Shown: positions 8,973-17,823, counted from the stretch's first letter. The stretch: DNA of 64,000 nucleotides from Nostoc linckia FACHB-104 (GCF_014696615.1 NZ_JACJQJ010000037.1:1-64000), one strand, 5' to 3'. The notes: a model not told the origin generated them from the letters alone. Translations and numbers: made by a program.

Positions 8973-9599
8973 ATGCAAAGTCAAACTATTGACCCAGCGA
9001 AAACGGAACTGAATCATCACCTGGCTACAGAAGGCGCACATGGCGAACACGAAGGACATCCCGATCATCGCTTGTTTGGGCTAATTGTCTTTCTGATTGC
9101 TGAAGGTATGATTTTCATGGGGTTGTTCGGAGCTTATCTGGCTTTCCGTTCTACCTTACCTGTATGGCCGCCAGCCGGAACACCTGAATTAGAACTTTTG
9201 CTACCAGGAGTTAACACCGCTAATCTAATAGCTAGCAGTTTTGTGATGCATAATGCTGACACTGCTATCAAAAAGAATGATACCAAGGGTATGCGGATTT
9301 GGTTGGCAATTACAGCCGCTATGGGTGCAATTTTCTTGGTAGGTCAGGTTTATGAATACACCCATCTAGAATTTGGTTTAACTACCAATTTATTTGCCAG
9401 CGCATTTTATGTGTTAACTGGATTTCACGGTTTGCACGTAACCATCGGTGTGTTAGCAATTTTGGCTGTATTGTGGCGATCGCGCGTTGCCGGTCATTAC
9501 ACTAACGAAAAACGCTTCGGTATTGAAGCTGCGGAAATTTACTGGCATTTTGTTGATGTAATTTGGATAATTTTGTTCGGATTGTTGTACATACTCTAA
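8973..9599 (+). CDS. coxC: Cytochrome c oxidase subunit III
   Basis: This structural subunit stabilises the oxidase core. The 208-residue protein shows about five hydrophobic helices and family motifs such as LFGAYLAFR, TGFHGLHVTIG and EIYWHFVDVIWIILF. The frame opens at 8853, but the first 40 codons are translated repeat DNA. The ATG at 8973 gives MQSQTIDPAKTELN, the expected soluble start. It closes the coxBAC series and is followed at 9641 by a strong hairpin with a T-run. Confidence 0.95.
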   Translation: MQSQTIDPAKTELNHHLATEGAHGEHEGHPDHRLFGLIVFLIAEGMIFMGLFGAYLAFRSTLPVWPPAGTPELELLLPGVNTANLIASSFVMHNADTAIKKNDTKGMRIWLAITAAMGAIFLVGQVYEYTHLEFGLTTNLFASAFYVLTGFHGLHVTIGVLAILAVLWRSRVAGHYTNEKRFGIEAAEIYWHFVDVIWIILFGLLYIL

Positions 9600-9640
9600 G
9601 TATTAATAAGTAGTTGTTCACTCCACGCGAATAACTACCT

Positions 9641-9662
9641 AACCCCCACTGGGGGTTTTTTT
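9641..9662 (+). terminator. Rho-independent terminator after coxC
   Basis: AACCCCC, a three-base loop ACT, then GGGGGTT and a continuous T-run form a compact GC-rich hairpin about 40 bp after the coxC stop. It is the clearest terminator in the window and marks the end of coxBAC. Confidence 0.8.
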
Positions 9663-10302
9663 ATGGTTAATTTCCAACATAGGATAATCACTGAGTGATT
9701 ATAGTTGCTTGATATCATGGTATTAACTCTGTGATATCTCTAGAATTTATGCATTTGGAGGCGTAGATTTGACTAAGGAAATAGTAAATCAAAAAATATC
9801 CTCAATTTTCTTGTGTATTGGGCATTTTGACAGTTTCATCCTCTAGTTGACAGTTATCTGCAAGACTATCTAGATAGCAAGCTCATCTGTATCCTGATTG
9901 ATCGTATTATTTTTTACTATGCTCTAAATCAAAATGAAACGCGCTTTGTTTTTTTTATACATTCATAACCATGTTGAATTTTAGCTAGATTGTATATTAA
10001 AGTGTGTTTACTAAGATATTTTGAGATTTCAAGACTATTAACTTTAGTCTGATTTAGGTGCAAATACAGCAACAATAAAAATTACAAAGGATAAAATATT
10101 TGGTTAAAATTATATTGTGATTTTAGCGCCATAAAATTCCTAAAAAAAAAGGCAGAATTTCGCCATCAAACTAATATCTAGTTTGGAAAAATTTTAAATT
10201 TAAATATCAAGCAACTACGCAGACATTTAGGCGGAATGTCCAGCACAATCTACCACCAAAATTTAACTTGTCAGCTATTTTAGATAGGTTAGGATATGTC
10301 CC
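9663..10302. other. AT-rich intergenic region upstream of kinase gene
   Basis: These 640 bp contain no supported open frame. The sequence is AT-rich, with a short palindrome ATTTTAAATTTAAAT near 10190-10205. The kinase promoter should lie in the last 150 bp. Confidence 0.5.
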
Positions 10303-11508
10303 ATGCGTCAGTACCCTCGCATTAGAAAAACGCTCCGAAATCGCTACAATCATGTGACGCAGTTAAAAAGTAAATTATCTGGTGGTATTACTTATTTGCT
10401 ATCAAGCGATACAGGAAATAAACAAGGAAATAGACAACAGGAACAGTATCCTCTCATAAAAAAAACACTGCGGAATCGCTTTAAGATTGTCCAACTTTTA
10501 GCTAGGGGAGGTTCTGGCGATACCTACTTAGCAATTGATTCGGATTTACCTGGTAAACCATTTTGTGTTGTTAAGCATTTTTATCCTAAACATCCTCATC
10601 CTGCTGTTTTACCGATTGCCAAGAACCTGTTTAATCGCGAAGCAGAAATTTTATATCAGCTAGGCAACAATCATAAGCAAATTCCTACCTTATTGGCTCA
10701 CTTTCATGAAGATGGAGATTTTTATTTAGTTCAAGAATTTATTGATGGTTATGACTTAACCCAAGAAATTGTCCTTGGTAAACCTTTAAGCGAAGATGTA
10801 GTGTTAAATTTATTGAAAGATATCCTGGAAGTGTTGGACTTTGTTCATCAACACAAAATAATTCACAGGGATATTAAGCCGCAGAATATTATGCGGCGGA
10901 ACTGCGATCGCAAGATTGTACTGATTGATTTTGGCAGTATTAAAAAAGTAGGTAATCAGGGAAATACCCTGACAGTTTCTGTTGGTACACCTGGATATAT
11001 GCCAACAGAACAAGCTAAGGGTAAGCCAAAACTTAGCAGCGATATTTATGCAGTAGGTATGATTGGGATTCAAGCTTTGACTGGTTTAAAGCCCGAAGAA
11101 TTACCTGAAGATCCCGATACTGGACAATTAATCTGGCGGAACAAAGCAAAAGTCAGCGATTGGCTAGCAGATGTTTTAGACACAATGATTAGCGAACGCC
11201 ATAACCAGCGTTACCAATCTGCTGCAGCAGCCTTGCAAGCACTGATTCCCGATATAACCTTACCAAATTACTCACAATTGAGTGTTTCAGATGAACGACC
11301 TGATGAAGATTCTGTACAAGTTTATCGCAAGTTTATCTTGCTACTAGGTTTGGGTCTTGGCGTTATTACTAGTGTATTGTTAATAGCTCTAATATATACA
11401 TTTTTGAGTACAAGTTTATCGCCAAAAAAACAACCAACCCCATCACAAACATTCATCGAAAAGTTTAATAATCGGTCATTTAGTTATCTAGATAAGCCAG
11501 TAGGTTAG
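10303..11508 (+). CDS. Membrane-anchored serine/threonine protein kinase with duplicated N-terminal segment
   Basis: This is a Hanks-type kinase. The active domain starts near residue 58: glycine loop at 67-75 (ARGGSGDTY), Lys91 in CVVKHF, catalytic loop HRDIKPQN with Asp190, DFG Asp209, and GTPGYMPTEQA in the activation/P+1 region. After about residue 345 a single membrane segment (KFILLLGLGLGVITS onward) ends in a short extracytoplasmic tail. Residues 3-36 repeat residues 48-81 without a gap in length (QYPRIRKTLRNR versus QYPLIKKTLRNR), but the glycine loop of the first copy is degenerate. A PstS-like binding protein follows about 290 bp downstream. Substrates are unknown. Confidence 0.92.
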   Translation: MRQYPRIRKTLRNRYNHVTQLKSKLSGGITYLLSSDTGNKQGNRQQEQYPLIKKTLRNRFKIVQLLARGGSGDTYLAIDSDLPGKPFCVVKHFYPKHPHPAVLPIAKNLFNREAEILYQLGNNHKQIPTLLAHFHEDGDFYLVQEFIDGYDLTQEIVLGKPLSEDVVLNLLKDILEVLDFVHQHKIIHRDIKPQNIMRRNCDRKIVLIDFGSIKKVGNQGNTLTVSVGTPGYMPTEQAKGKPKLSSDIYAVGMIGIQALTGLKPEELPEDPDTGQLIWRNKAKVSDWLADVLDTMISERHNQRYQSAAAALQALIPDITLPNYSQLSVSDERPDEDSVQVYRKFILLLGLGLGVITSVLLIALIYTFLSTSLSPKKQPTPSQTFIEKFNNRSFSYLDKPVG

Positions 11509-11510
11509 AA

Positions 11511-11621
11511 CTAGTACCGCAAGGCAGAATTCAAAATTTAAAATTCAAAATTCAAAATGAATACAGCGTAAGCGTTTCGGGAGTTTAGAATAGTCTGCTT
11601 ATTTACGCCGAGGTGTACTAG
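11511..11621. repeat. MITE-like repeat, family A copy 1
   Basis: The element begins CTAGTACCGCAAGGC and ends with the near-inverse GGTGTACTAG, about 111 bp overall. It shares an internal CAGCGTAAGCGTTTCG with the copy at 14547. It lies between the kinase and PstS-like genes. Confidence 0.7.
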
Positions 11622-11800
11622 TTAAATAAAAACTAGTAATTGGGTGATATACGTGATTAATAAAAACTAAGTTTAGCTTGATTGAATCAGGAATAGCTAA
11701 TTATAAATAAGTCATTATTAACTAATAATTACAGATGTGTTTTACACCTTGCATTTACCACCAATTCTTGTCAACCTAACAAATAAACAAAATTAATAAT

Positions 11801-12883
11801 ATGGACAACACAAATCAAAAAAAGGTTTTGATTAAGGAAGATATCAGCATCTTCCTTAGAGGTTTAATTATTGGTAAAGTCCTAACACTGATGGTGATAG
11901 GAGGATTGCTGTGGTGGTTGCTCAAGCCGGAATTATTGGCTCGTAATACTAGCAATAATACTGATACTTCTAATCAAAATTTGCAGACTAGCTCGAATGA
12001 GGTATCCACCTTTGGGTCACTTACTGATGTGCCCACTGACTCATTCAACTACGGTGGTAGCACTGCTTGGGCACCGATTAGGCAAGTTGTAGATTCTCAA
12101 ATCCTCAGCGCGCGCCCTGAACTCAAATTGCGCTATTTAGATCCTGTAGATGGTAGCCCTGGTTCTAGTTCTGGTATCCGAATGTTACTGGATGGAAAAT
12201 TAGACTTTGCTCAGTCTTCCCGGCCCCTTACAGATGCAGAAAAAGCCATTGCCAAAGAGAGAGGTTTCACCCTTGAACAACGTCAGGTGGGTATTGATGG
12301 GATAGCGGTAGTAGTTAATCCATCGTTGAACTTGCCAGGTTTAACAGTTGACCAATTGCAGCAGATATATGTGGGGAAATTAACTAACTGGAATCAGGTA
12401 GGAGGGCCCAATCTACCGATCACAGCTTTTTCTCAACAGCCAGAGAATGCAGACACAAGCATCTTCTCTAGTAATGGCGAGTCAACAAAACAAGCCCTGG
12501 GTTCTAATGTCAAATATGTCTATTCAACTACAGATGCATTGCGTCAACTCAGCAAAACTCCAGGTGGCATATATTATGCTTCTGCCCGTGCTGTCGTACC
12601 TCAATGTAGTGTGAAACCCTTACCACTAGGCCGGACTGCTACCGATTTCGTTTCCCCTTATCGTCAACCTTTCGTCTCACCTGAACAATGTCCCCGTCAG
12701 CGCAATCAGGTTAATACTGAAGCTATTAAAAATGGTAGCTATCCTATAACCTCTAAGCTGTTTGTGATTATTAAACAGAACAAAGGTCAAGCACAGAAGG
12801 CTGGTAATGCTTATGCCAATCTGGTACTGACTGACCAAGGACAACAGGCGATTGAGCAGGCTGGGTTTGTGGGAGTTCGTTAG
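11801..12883 (+). CDS. Membrane-anchored PstS-like phosphate-binding protein
   Basis: A type II periplasmic binding protein of the PstS family. An uncleaved-looking membrane anchor (about residues 20-43, ending WWLLKP) is followed by a Ser/Asn-rich linker and then the binding domain: GGSTAWAPIR, a phosphate-loop-like SSSGIRMLL, DFAQSSRPLTDAE, LQQIYVGKLTNWNQVGG and SNGESTKQAL. No PstCAB genes are nearby, so a transport role is not supported by context. The adjacent kinase, with one membrane segment and a short outer tail, suggests a sensor partner. That is inference. The ligand could be phosphate or another oxyanion. Confidence 0.85.
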   Translation: MDNTNQKKVLIKEDISIFLRGLIIGKVLTLMVIGGLLWWLLKPELLARNTSNNTDTSNQNLQTSSNEVSTFGSLTDVPTDSFNYGGSTAWAPIRQVVDSQILSARPELKLRYLDPVDGSPGSSSGIRMLLDGKLDFAQSSRPLTDAEKAIAKERGFTLEQRQVGIDGIAVVVNPSLNLPGLTVDQLQQIYVGKLTNWNQVGGPNLPITAFSQQPENADTSIFSSNGESTKQALGSNVKYVYSTTDALRQLSKTPGGIYYASARAVVPQCSVKPLPLGRTATDFVSPYRQPFVSPEQCPRQRNQVNTEAIKNGSYPITSKLFVIIKQNKGQAQKAGNAYANLVLTDQGQQAIEQAGFVGVR

Positions 12884-12902
12884 TTAATACTTGAATAGAC
12901 TG

Positions 12903-12937
12903 CTGGCGAAATTTTAGACCTGATCCTGTTTCGCCAG
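12903..12937 (+). terminator. Stem-loop after PstS-like gene
   Basis: CTGGCGAAA pairs perfectly with TTTCGCCAG over a 17-base loop, about 20 bp past the stop codon. There is no T-run after it, so it may be an mRNA 3' stabiliser rather than a rho-independent terminator. Confidence 0.35.
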
Positions 12938-13058
12938 TGGTAAAATGCGATCGCACTAATTCTCTACAACTGCTGATCTAGTTTCAGCGACATTAATTTG
13001 TCTTCAACGACAACAATCTGTCACCGATGACAAATAATTAGTCACTGTACAACAATAA

Positions 13059-13130
13059 AGCCAGCAGTCGGATTTGAACCGACGACCTTCCGATTACAAG
13101 TCGGATGCACTACCACTGTGCTATGCTGGC
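13059..13130 (-). tRNA. tRNA-Thr (anticodon UGU)
   Basis: The reverse strand folds as a full cloverleaf: acceptor GCCAGCA/TGCTGGC, D arm GCAC-GTGC, anticodon arm TCCGA-CTTGTAA-TCGGA with anticodon TGT, a five-base variable loop, and a T arm GTCGG-TTCGAAT-CCGAC. CCA is not encoded. Nothing disturbs the fold, so it should be functional. Confidence 0.95.
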
Positions 13131-13254
13131 GGGCTGAGGCATTGCTCTTAAGCACTAACCGATTTCTAATCATAGCATAAGCAAAAGATTTGTCAAGGAA
13201 TACAAATAAAAAATTTTTTGAACCTACAAGGCGCAGGAAAAATCTGAGGAATTT

Positions 13255-13364
13255 AGGGATTTCCAGAAAATAAATTATCCCACTTTCAGAGAAACAAATT
13301 CTTTCTCCTCTGCTCCCTATGCTGACATAGTGATGGAATATTTTTTTTAGTTGGAAGTCTCTTA
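13255..13364. repeat. MITE-like repeat, family B copy 1
   Basis: The left end reads AGGGATTTCCAGAAAATAAA and the right end AGTTGGAAGTCTCTTA, imperfect inverse repeats. A closely matching copy occurs at 63461-63569 and a partial one at 36210. It lies between tRNA-Thr and argF. Confidence 0.7.
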
Positions 13365-13618
13365 ATCCAATGCAACTTCTGTATTTCGCCAAGCTTTCAC
13401 ATTTGAGAGCGGTTTGCAAGTGAGACATTTGTAGGACAACTAACAAAAATTATGCATATTAGTCACCCATAAAGTTGATAAATTAATAGTCATAGCAAAA
13501 GCTAACTTCCATCCTGGGCTAGGCACGAAAATATCTGGTAGAGTTTTAAGGCGATACTTTTTTGGTAGGACTGGCTAAAGGAACACAAAGACATCATTAT
13601 TATTTACAGATCACAAGC

Positions 13619-14539
13619 ATGGCAGCGTTGAACGGACGAGATTTATTAAGTCTGGCGGATCTGAGTTCTACAGAACTTCAGGAACTCCTACAATTAGCAA
13701 CTCAACTCAAATCAAAACAGCTCAAGCTACACAGTAATAAAGTGTTGGGATTATTGTTCTCCAAAGCTTCAACTCGCACACGCGTGAGTTTTACTGTGGC
13801 TATGTACCAACTAGGTGGACAGGTAATTGATCTCAACCCAAATGTTACTCAAGTGAGTCGTGGGGAACCAGTACAAGATACAGCTAGGGTGTTGGATCGA
13901 TATCTGGATGTGTTGGCAATTCGTACGTTCGCTCAACAAGAGTTGGAAACTTTTGCTAACTATGCCAAGATTCCTGTAATTAATGCGCTGACTGATGCAG
14001 AACATCCCTGTCAGGTATTGGCAGATTTAATGACAATTCAAGAGTGCTTTGGTAGCCTCAAAGGGTTAACTTTAACCTACGTAGGTGATGGCAATAATGT
14101 CGCTAACTCTTTAATGTTGGGTTGTGCTTTGGGAGGAATGAATGTCAGAATTGCGACACCTAAAGGCTATGAGCCAGATAATAAAATTGTAGAACAGGCA
14201 AGAGCGATCACTAATAATCAAACTGAAGTTCTCTTGACTAACGATCCAGAAATTGCTGCTAAAGGGGCTGCTGTTCTCTACACTGATGTTTGGGCAAGTA
14301 TGGGTCAAGAATCAGAAGCAGACGATCGCTTCCCAATCTTCCAAGATTACCAAATTTCCGAGCATTTATTGAGCCTTGCTGACCGCGAAGCGATTGTTTT
14401 ACACTGCCTCCCAGCCCATCGCGGTGAAGAAATTACCGAAGCCGTCATTGAAGGTACGCAATCACGGGTTTGGGATCAGGCCGAAAATAGAATGCACGCC
14501 CAAAAGGCTTTGTTGGCTAGTATTTTAGGGGCAGAGTAA
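13619..14539 (+). CDS. argF: Ornithine carbamoyltransferase
   Basis: This enzyme joins carbamoyl phosphate to ornithine to give citrulline in arginine synthesis. The carbamoyl-phosphate loop is S51TRTR, followed by HPCQVLADLMT (substrate and domain closure) and HCLPAHRGEEI (ornithine side, catalytic Cys). Length 306 residues is normal. The frame is open from a TTG at 13562, but the ATG at 13619 starts the conserved MAALNGRDLLSL. It is a single gene with its own upstream region and no other arginine genes nearby. Confidence 0.96.
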   Translation: MAALNGRDLLSLADLSSTELQELLQLATQLKSKQLKLHSNKVLGLLFSKASTRTRVSFTVAMYQLGGQVIDLNPNVTQVSRGEPVQDTARVLDRYLDVLAIRTFAQQELETFANYAKIPVINALTDAEHPCQVLADLMTIQECFGSLKGLTLTYVGDGNNVANSLMLGCALGGMNVRIATPKGYEPDNKIVEQARAITNNQTEVLLTNDPEIAAKGAAVLYTDVWASMGQESEADDRFPIFQDYQISEHLLSLADREAIVLHCLPAHRGEEITEAVIEGTQSRVWDQAENRMHAQKALLASILGAE

Positions 14540-14546
14540 AAAGGGG

Positions 14547-14664
14547 CTAGTACCGCAAGGCGGAAGTAAAAAGTCAAAAGTCAAAAGTCAAAAGTCAAAA
14601 TTAATGCAGTGTAAGCGTTTCGTTGATTTGAAATGGTTTGTTTACTTCCGCCGTGTTGTACTAG
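14547..14664. repeat. MITE-like repeat, family A copy 2
   Basis: The ends are strong inverted repeats: CTAGTACCGCAAGGCGGAAG at the left pairs with the complement of the right end (CTAGTACAACACGGCGGAAG), with mismatches only in a central five-base block. The 118-bp body includes AAAGTCA heptamers, suggesting secondary repeat growth inside the element. Confidence 0.8.
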
Positions 14665-15017
14665 TTTTTTAGTATAGAGTTTTCTTCTCAAATCTCGTAC
14701 TCTTTCCTATTTCCTTTTGAGGAACTCGATTTTTTCACATGGATGAGGTTTCAGTGTATTTTTCATCCTCAATCACTCATTAACAAACGACCTCATCCTT
14801 TATTTTTGTTCATTATTGTTCGCTACATAGCATTTCTATTTCATTTGTGAAACCCCAAGTACATTTGTACCTGCTTGTTTCCTGTTTCCTGTACCCTACC
14901 TTAACGACTAATGTCACAAGTCATTTAGGATAGCTATATTTACAAATCAATTCCCAAATTAAATAGGATTGCCATATATTCTTTTTAGTTTGTCCTTGCT
15001 TATATGGGATTTTATGT
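14665..15017. other. Intergenic region between argF repeat and lexA operator
   Basis: No gene is supported. The region is AT-rich without clear tandem repeats; the lexA promoter is expected in the last 100 bp. Confidence 0.5.
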
Positions 15018-15031
15018 AGTACTAATGTTCT
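15018..15031 (+). promoter_or_regulatory. LexA box upstream of lexA
   Basis: AGTACTAATGTTCT matches every defined position of the cyanobacterial LexA operator RGTACNNNDGTWCB (consensus recalled for Anabaena-type LexA). It lies about 33 bp before the lexA start codon, as expected for autoregulation. Confidence 0.75.
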
Positions 15032-15063
15032 AGGGACATTTGTAATTACTTCCCAACAAAATT

Positions 15064-15669
15064 ATGGAACGTTTAACCGAAGCTCAACAAGAACTTTATG
15101 AATGGCTGGCAGAATACATCCGAACGCATCAGCATTCGCCTTCAATTCGGCAAATGATGCAAGCGATGAATTTGAAGTCACCAGCACCAATTCAAAGCCG
15201 TTTAGAACATTTACGCACTAAAGGTTATATTGAATGGACTGAAGGGAAAGCACGCACAATTCGGATTTTACGTCCTGTAGCAACAGGTGTACCAATTTTA
15301 GGTACTATTGCTGCTGGAGGTTTAATAGAACCTTTCACAGATGCTGTCGAACATTTAGATATTACTAATTTTTCCTTACCTCCTCAAAGTTATGCTTTGC
15401 GGGTAGCTGGCGACAGCATGATTGAAGATTTAATTGCTGATGGTGATTTAGTATTTTTGCGTCCTGTACCAGAACCAAATCAACTTAAAAATGGCACCAT
15501 TGTTGCTGCCAGAGTTGAAGGACATGGTACTACATTAAAGCGTTTTTATCGCAGTGGCGATCGCGTTACTCTCAAACCTGCAAATGCTAAATACCAACCG
15601 ATTGAAGTTCCTGCTATCCATGTACAGGTGCAAGGTTCTTTAATCGCCGTTTGGCGTGATTATAACTAG
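15064..15669 (+). CDS. lexA: LexA repressor
   Basis: This transcriptional repressor cleaves itself when RecA is activated. The N-terminal winged helix spans about residues 1-65, with the recognition region near SPSIRQMMQAMNLKSPAPIQ. The cleavage site is Ala84-Gly85 in TIAAGG, and the peptidase dyad is Ser118 (GDSMIED) and Lys159 (GTTLKRF). All residues for self-cleavage are present, in contrast to some unicellular cyanobacterial LexA proteins that have lost them. The 201-residue length is normal. The gene has a matching operator upstream and the Dnd-type helicase 129 bp downstream. Confidence 0.95.
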   Translation: MERLTEAQQELYEWLAEYIRTHQHSPSIRQMMQAMNLKSPAPIQSRLEHLRTKGYIEWTEGKARTIRILRPVATGVPILGTIAAGGLIEPFTDAVEHLDITNFSLPPQSYALRVAGDSMIEDLIADGDLVFLRPVPEPNQLKNGTIVAARVEGHGTTLKRFYRSGDRVTLKPANAKYQPIEVPAIHVQVQGSLIAVWRDYN

Positions 15670-15797
15670 GGGTTAGGGCATAGGGCATGGGGCATGGGGC
15701 ATGGGAGGGATGAGGGAGACAAGGGGACAAGGGGAGAAATTACCAATTACCAATGTCCAATTCCCAATGACGAATGACAAATGACAAATGACAAATT
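15670..15797. repeat. Short tandem repeats between lexA and helicase
   Basis: Units GGGCATG/GGGCATA (about 15675-15705), GGGGACAA (about 15718-15735) and AATGACAA (about 15766-15797) fill the gap. The last block runs to the helicase start codon. Confidence 0.7.
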
Positions 15798-17279
15798 ATG
15801 TACCTGACGCTAAATAGAGTGCAAGAACTGCCCAGTTTTCGCTTACGATTGCCATTGTTAAGGGAAAATCAGGGCAGTTATCAAACTCAAAAATCATTAC
15901 CAGGATGCCCAAAAATGCCGCAATCTCTGCAATTGCGGCAATATCAGCGCCAAGCCATGACAAGCTGGTTTGCTAATAATGGCAGAGGTACGCTGAAAAT
16001 GGCTACTGGTAGTGGTAAGACTATCACAGCATTGGCGATCGCTTGTGAATTATTTCAGCAGATTAATTTACAAGTTTTGGTGGTGGTTTGTCCCTATCGT
16101 CATCTTGTCACCCAATGGGCGCGAGAATGCGAAAAATTTAACTTGCAGCCGATTTTAGCATTCGAGAATGTCCGCAATTGGCAAAGTCAACTCTCTACCC
16201 AAATCTATAATCTGCGTTCTGGTTCCCAAAAATTTGTCACTGTGATTACTACCAACTCTACTTTAATTGGCGATGGTTTTCAGTCACAGGTAAAATATCT
16301 CCCCGACAGAACTTTAATTATTGGCGATGAAGCCCATAATTTAGGCGCACCAAAGTTAGAGGAAAGTCTACCACGCCGCATTGGGTTGAGACTGGCCTTG
16401 TCTGCCACACCAGAAAGGTACTTTGATGATGATGGTACCCAATCTTTGTTTGATTATTTCGGCCCTGTGCTGCAACCAGAGTTTACCTTGAGAGATGCGA
16501 TCGCTCAAGGAGCTTTGGTACATTATCTCTATTATCCGATTTTGGTGGAATTAACTGAGGCTGAAAGTATTGCCTATTTAAAATTAACTCGCAGAATTGG
16601 GCGTTCATTACTATATCGGGAAAGAGAAAATGGCACATTTGGAGATTTTGAAGCTAACGAAGATTTGAAGCCATTGTTAATGCAACGTGCCAGATTAATT
16701 GGTGCAGCAGAAAATAAGTTAACGGCTTTGCGGGAATTAATGGCAACTCGCAAAGATACTACCCACACCCTATTTTATTGCAGCGATGGTTCGCAAGAAA
16801 GCGGTCAACGTTCATCTTTACGTCAACTGAAAGCCGTTGCTAAAATTCTTGGCGTGGAATTGGGATATAAAGTTAGTACCTACACTGCCCAAACTTCCTT
16901 AGCAGAAAGAGAAGTTTTACGCTGTCAATTTGAAAGCGGAGAATTGCAAGGTTTAGTAGCAATTCGCTGTTTAGATGAGGGTGTTGATATCCCCGCAATT
17001 CAAACTGCGGTAATTTTATCAAGTTCTGGTAATCCTCGTCAGTTTATCCAAAGGCGCGGGCGCGTTTTACGTCCCCATCCAGGGAAAGAACGCGCCATTA
17101 TTTACGACATGATAGTTTTACCGCCAGATTTAGAAAGGGAAACCATAGAAGTAGAACGCAATTTATTAAAAAAAGAATTGCGGCGCTTTGTAGAGTTTGC
17201 TGATTTAGCTGACAACGCTGGCGAGGCGAGAATGAAGTTACTTGCTTTACAAAAACGGTATGGTTTATTAGATATATGA
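15798..17279 (+). CDS. SF2 helicase, candidate phosphorothioation-linked restriction protein
   Basis: The 493-residue protein has full superfamily 2 helicase motifs: Q-like LRQYQRQAMTSW, Walker A MATGSGKT near residues 68-75, DEAH in IIGDEAHNLG, LSATPER, and motif VI QFIQRRGRVLRP. It lacks a recognisable nuclease domain. By size, motif pattern and its place before dndD it resembles the helicase-like proteins annotated as 'DNA phosphorothioation system restriction enzyme'; that match is from memory. The start at 15798 follows repeat DNA directly; a second ATG at 15915 would begin just before the helicase core. A long hairpin follows the stop. It may instead be a repair helicase. Confidence 0.75.
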   Translation: MYLTLNRVQELPSFRLRLPLLRENQGSYQTQKSLPGCPKMPQSLQLRQYQRQAMTSWFANNGRGTLKMATGSGKTITALAIACELFQQINLQVLVVVCPYRHLVTQWARECEKFNLQPILAFENVRNWQSQLSTQIYNLRSGSQKFVTVITTNSTLIGDGFQSQVKYLPDRTLIIGDEAHNLGAPKLEESLPRRIGLRLALSATPERYFDDDGTQSLFDYFGPVLQPEFTLRDAIAQGALVHYLYYPILVELTEAESIAYLKLTRRIGRSLLYRERENGTFGDFEANEDLKPLLMQRARLIGAAENKLTALRELMATRKDTTHTLFYCSDGSQESGQRSSLRQLKAVAKILGVELGYKVSTYTAQTSLAEREVLRCQFESGELQGLVAIRCLDEGVDIPAIQTAVILSSSGNPRQFIQRRGRVLRPHPGKERAIIYDMIVLPPDLERETIEVERNLLKKELRRFVEFADLADNAGEARMKLLALQKRYGLLDI

Positions 17280-17291
17280 ACCGCCGATGGA

Positions 17292-17347
17292 CGCAGATAA
17301 ACGCCCATTATTTATCTGTGTTCATTGGCGTTTATCTGCGGTTTTTT
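17292..17347 (+). terminator. Hairpin terminator after the helicase gene
   Basis: CGCAGATAAACGCC (17292-17305) is perfectly complementary to GGCGTTTATCTGCG (17327-17340), and GTTTTTT follows. The stem is 14 bp with a 21-base loop. The stem sequence also resembles a dispersed repeat, so a terminator made from a repeat is likely. Confidence 0.55.
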
Positions 17348-17649
17348 ATTGCTTTTTGTAAAAATTTTGGTAATAGTGAAGAATGAGGTTAATGAAGTAT
17401 GGGATAATTTAAGTTATATTCTTAATAATGGGATGTTAGATAAATTTTAAAAATCACAAATATTTCATTATATTGTATGCTTTCAGTATATCAGCAAAGC
17501 AATTTTAAATAAAGCCCTTCCTACTAAAAATTTTCTACTTTACCCCACCAATTTGTGAGAAATTAAAGATAAGACAAAGGGTAGAGCAGAAGATGCGATC
17601 GCACTCGAAGATACAGGTAAAATAAAGAAAAAATTATCTACCATCCGCG
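17348..17649. promoter_or_regulatory. Upstream region of the small gene and dndD
   Basis: About 300 bp of AT-rich DNA with one HIP1 site separates the helicase terminator from the dndD transcription unit. No LexA-type operator was seen here. The dnd promoter probably lies in this stretch. Confidence 0.4.
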
Positions 17650-17823
17650 ATGTCACCAGAGCAAAATATCGATGATGTGCAGGAGCCAATTACCAGCGCC
17701 CCGCCGGAAGTACGGCAGATTATTGAACGAGTATGGAAGCTGGAAAAAGGCAGACTAGATAAGAGAATTAACAGTCACATTAACGATGAAATATTGGTGA
17801 TTATTAAGGAAGAGGTGCGATGA
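17650..17823 (+). CDS. Small 57-residue protein translationally coupled to dndD
   Basis: The frame encodes a charged, largely helical protein (MSPEQNIDDVQEPITSAPP, then VRQIIERVWKLEKGRLDKR). Its TGA stop overlaps the dndD ATG as ATGA, a classic coupling arrangement. There is no strong ribosome site before its own ATG; a GTG lies a few codons in. It has no match to the DndE pattern that I can recognise. It may belong to the small proteins NCBI names 'DNA modification system-associated small protein', a recollection not checked here. Function unknown; a DndD partner is a reasonable guess. Confidence 0.65.
   Translation: MSPEQNIDDVQEPITSAPPEVRQIIERVWKLEKGRLDKRINSHINDEILVIIKEEVR

Noticed and set aside
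13042-13446. 134-codon minus-strand frame over tRNA-Thr
   Set aside because: It reads through the tRNA gene and MITE family B copy 1, so it is not a real protein.
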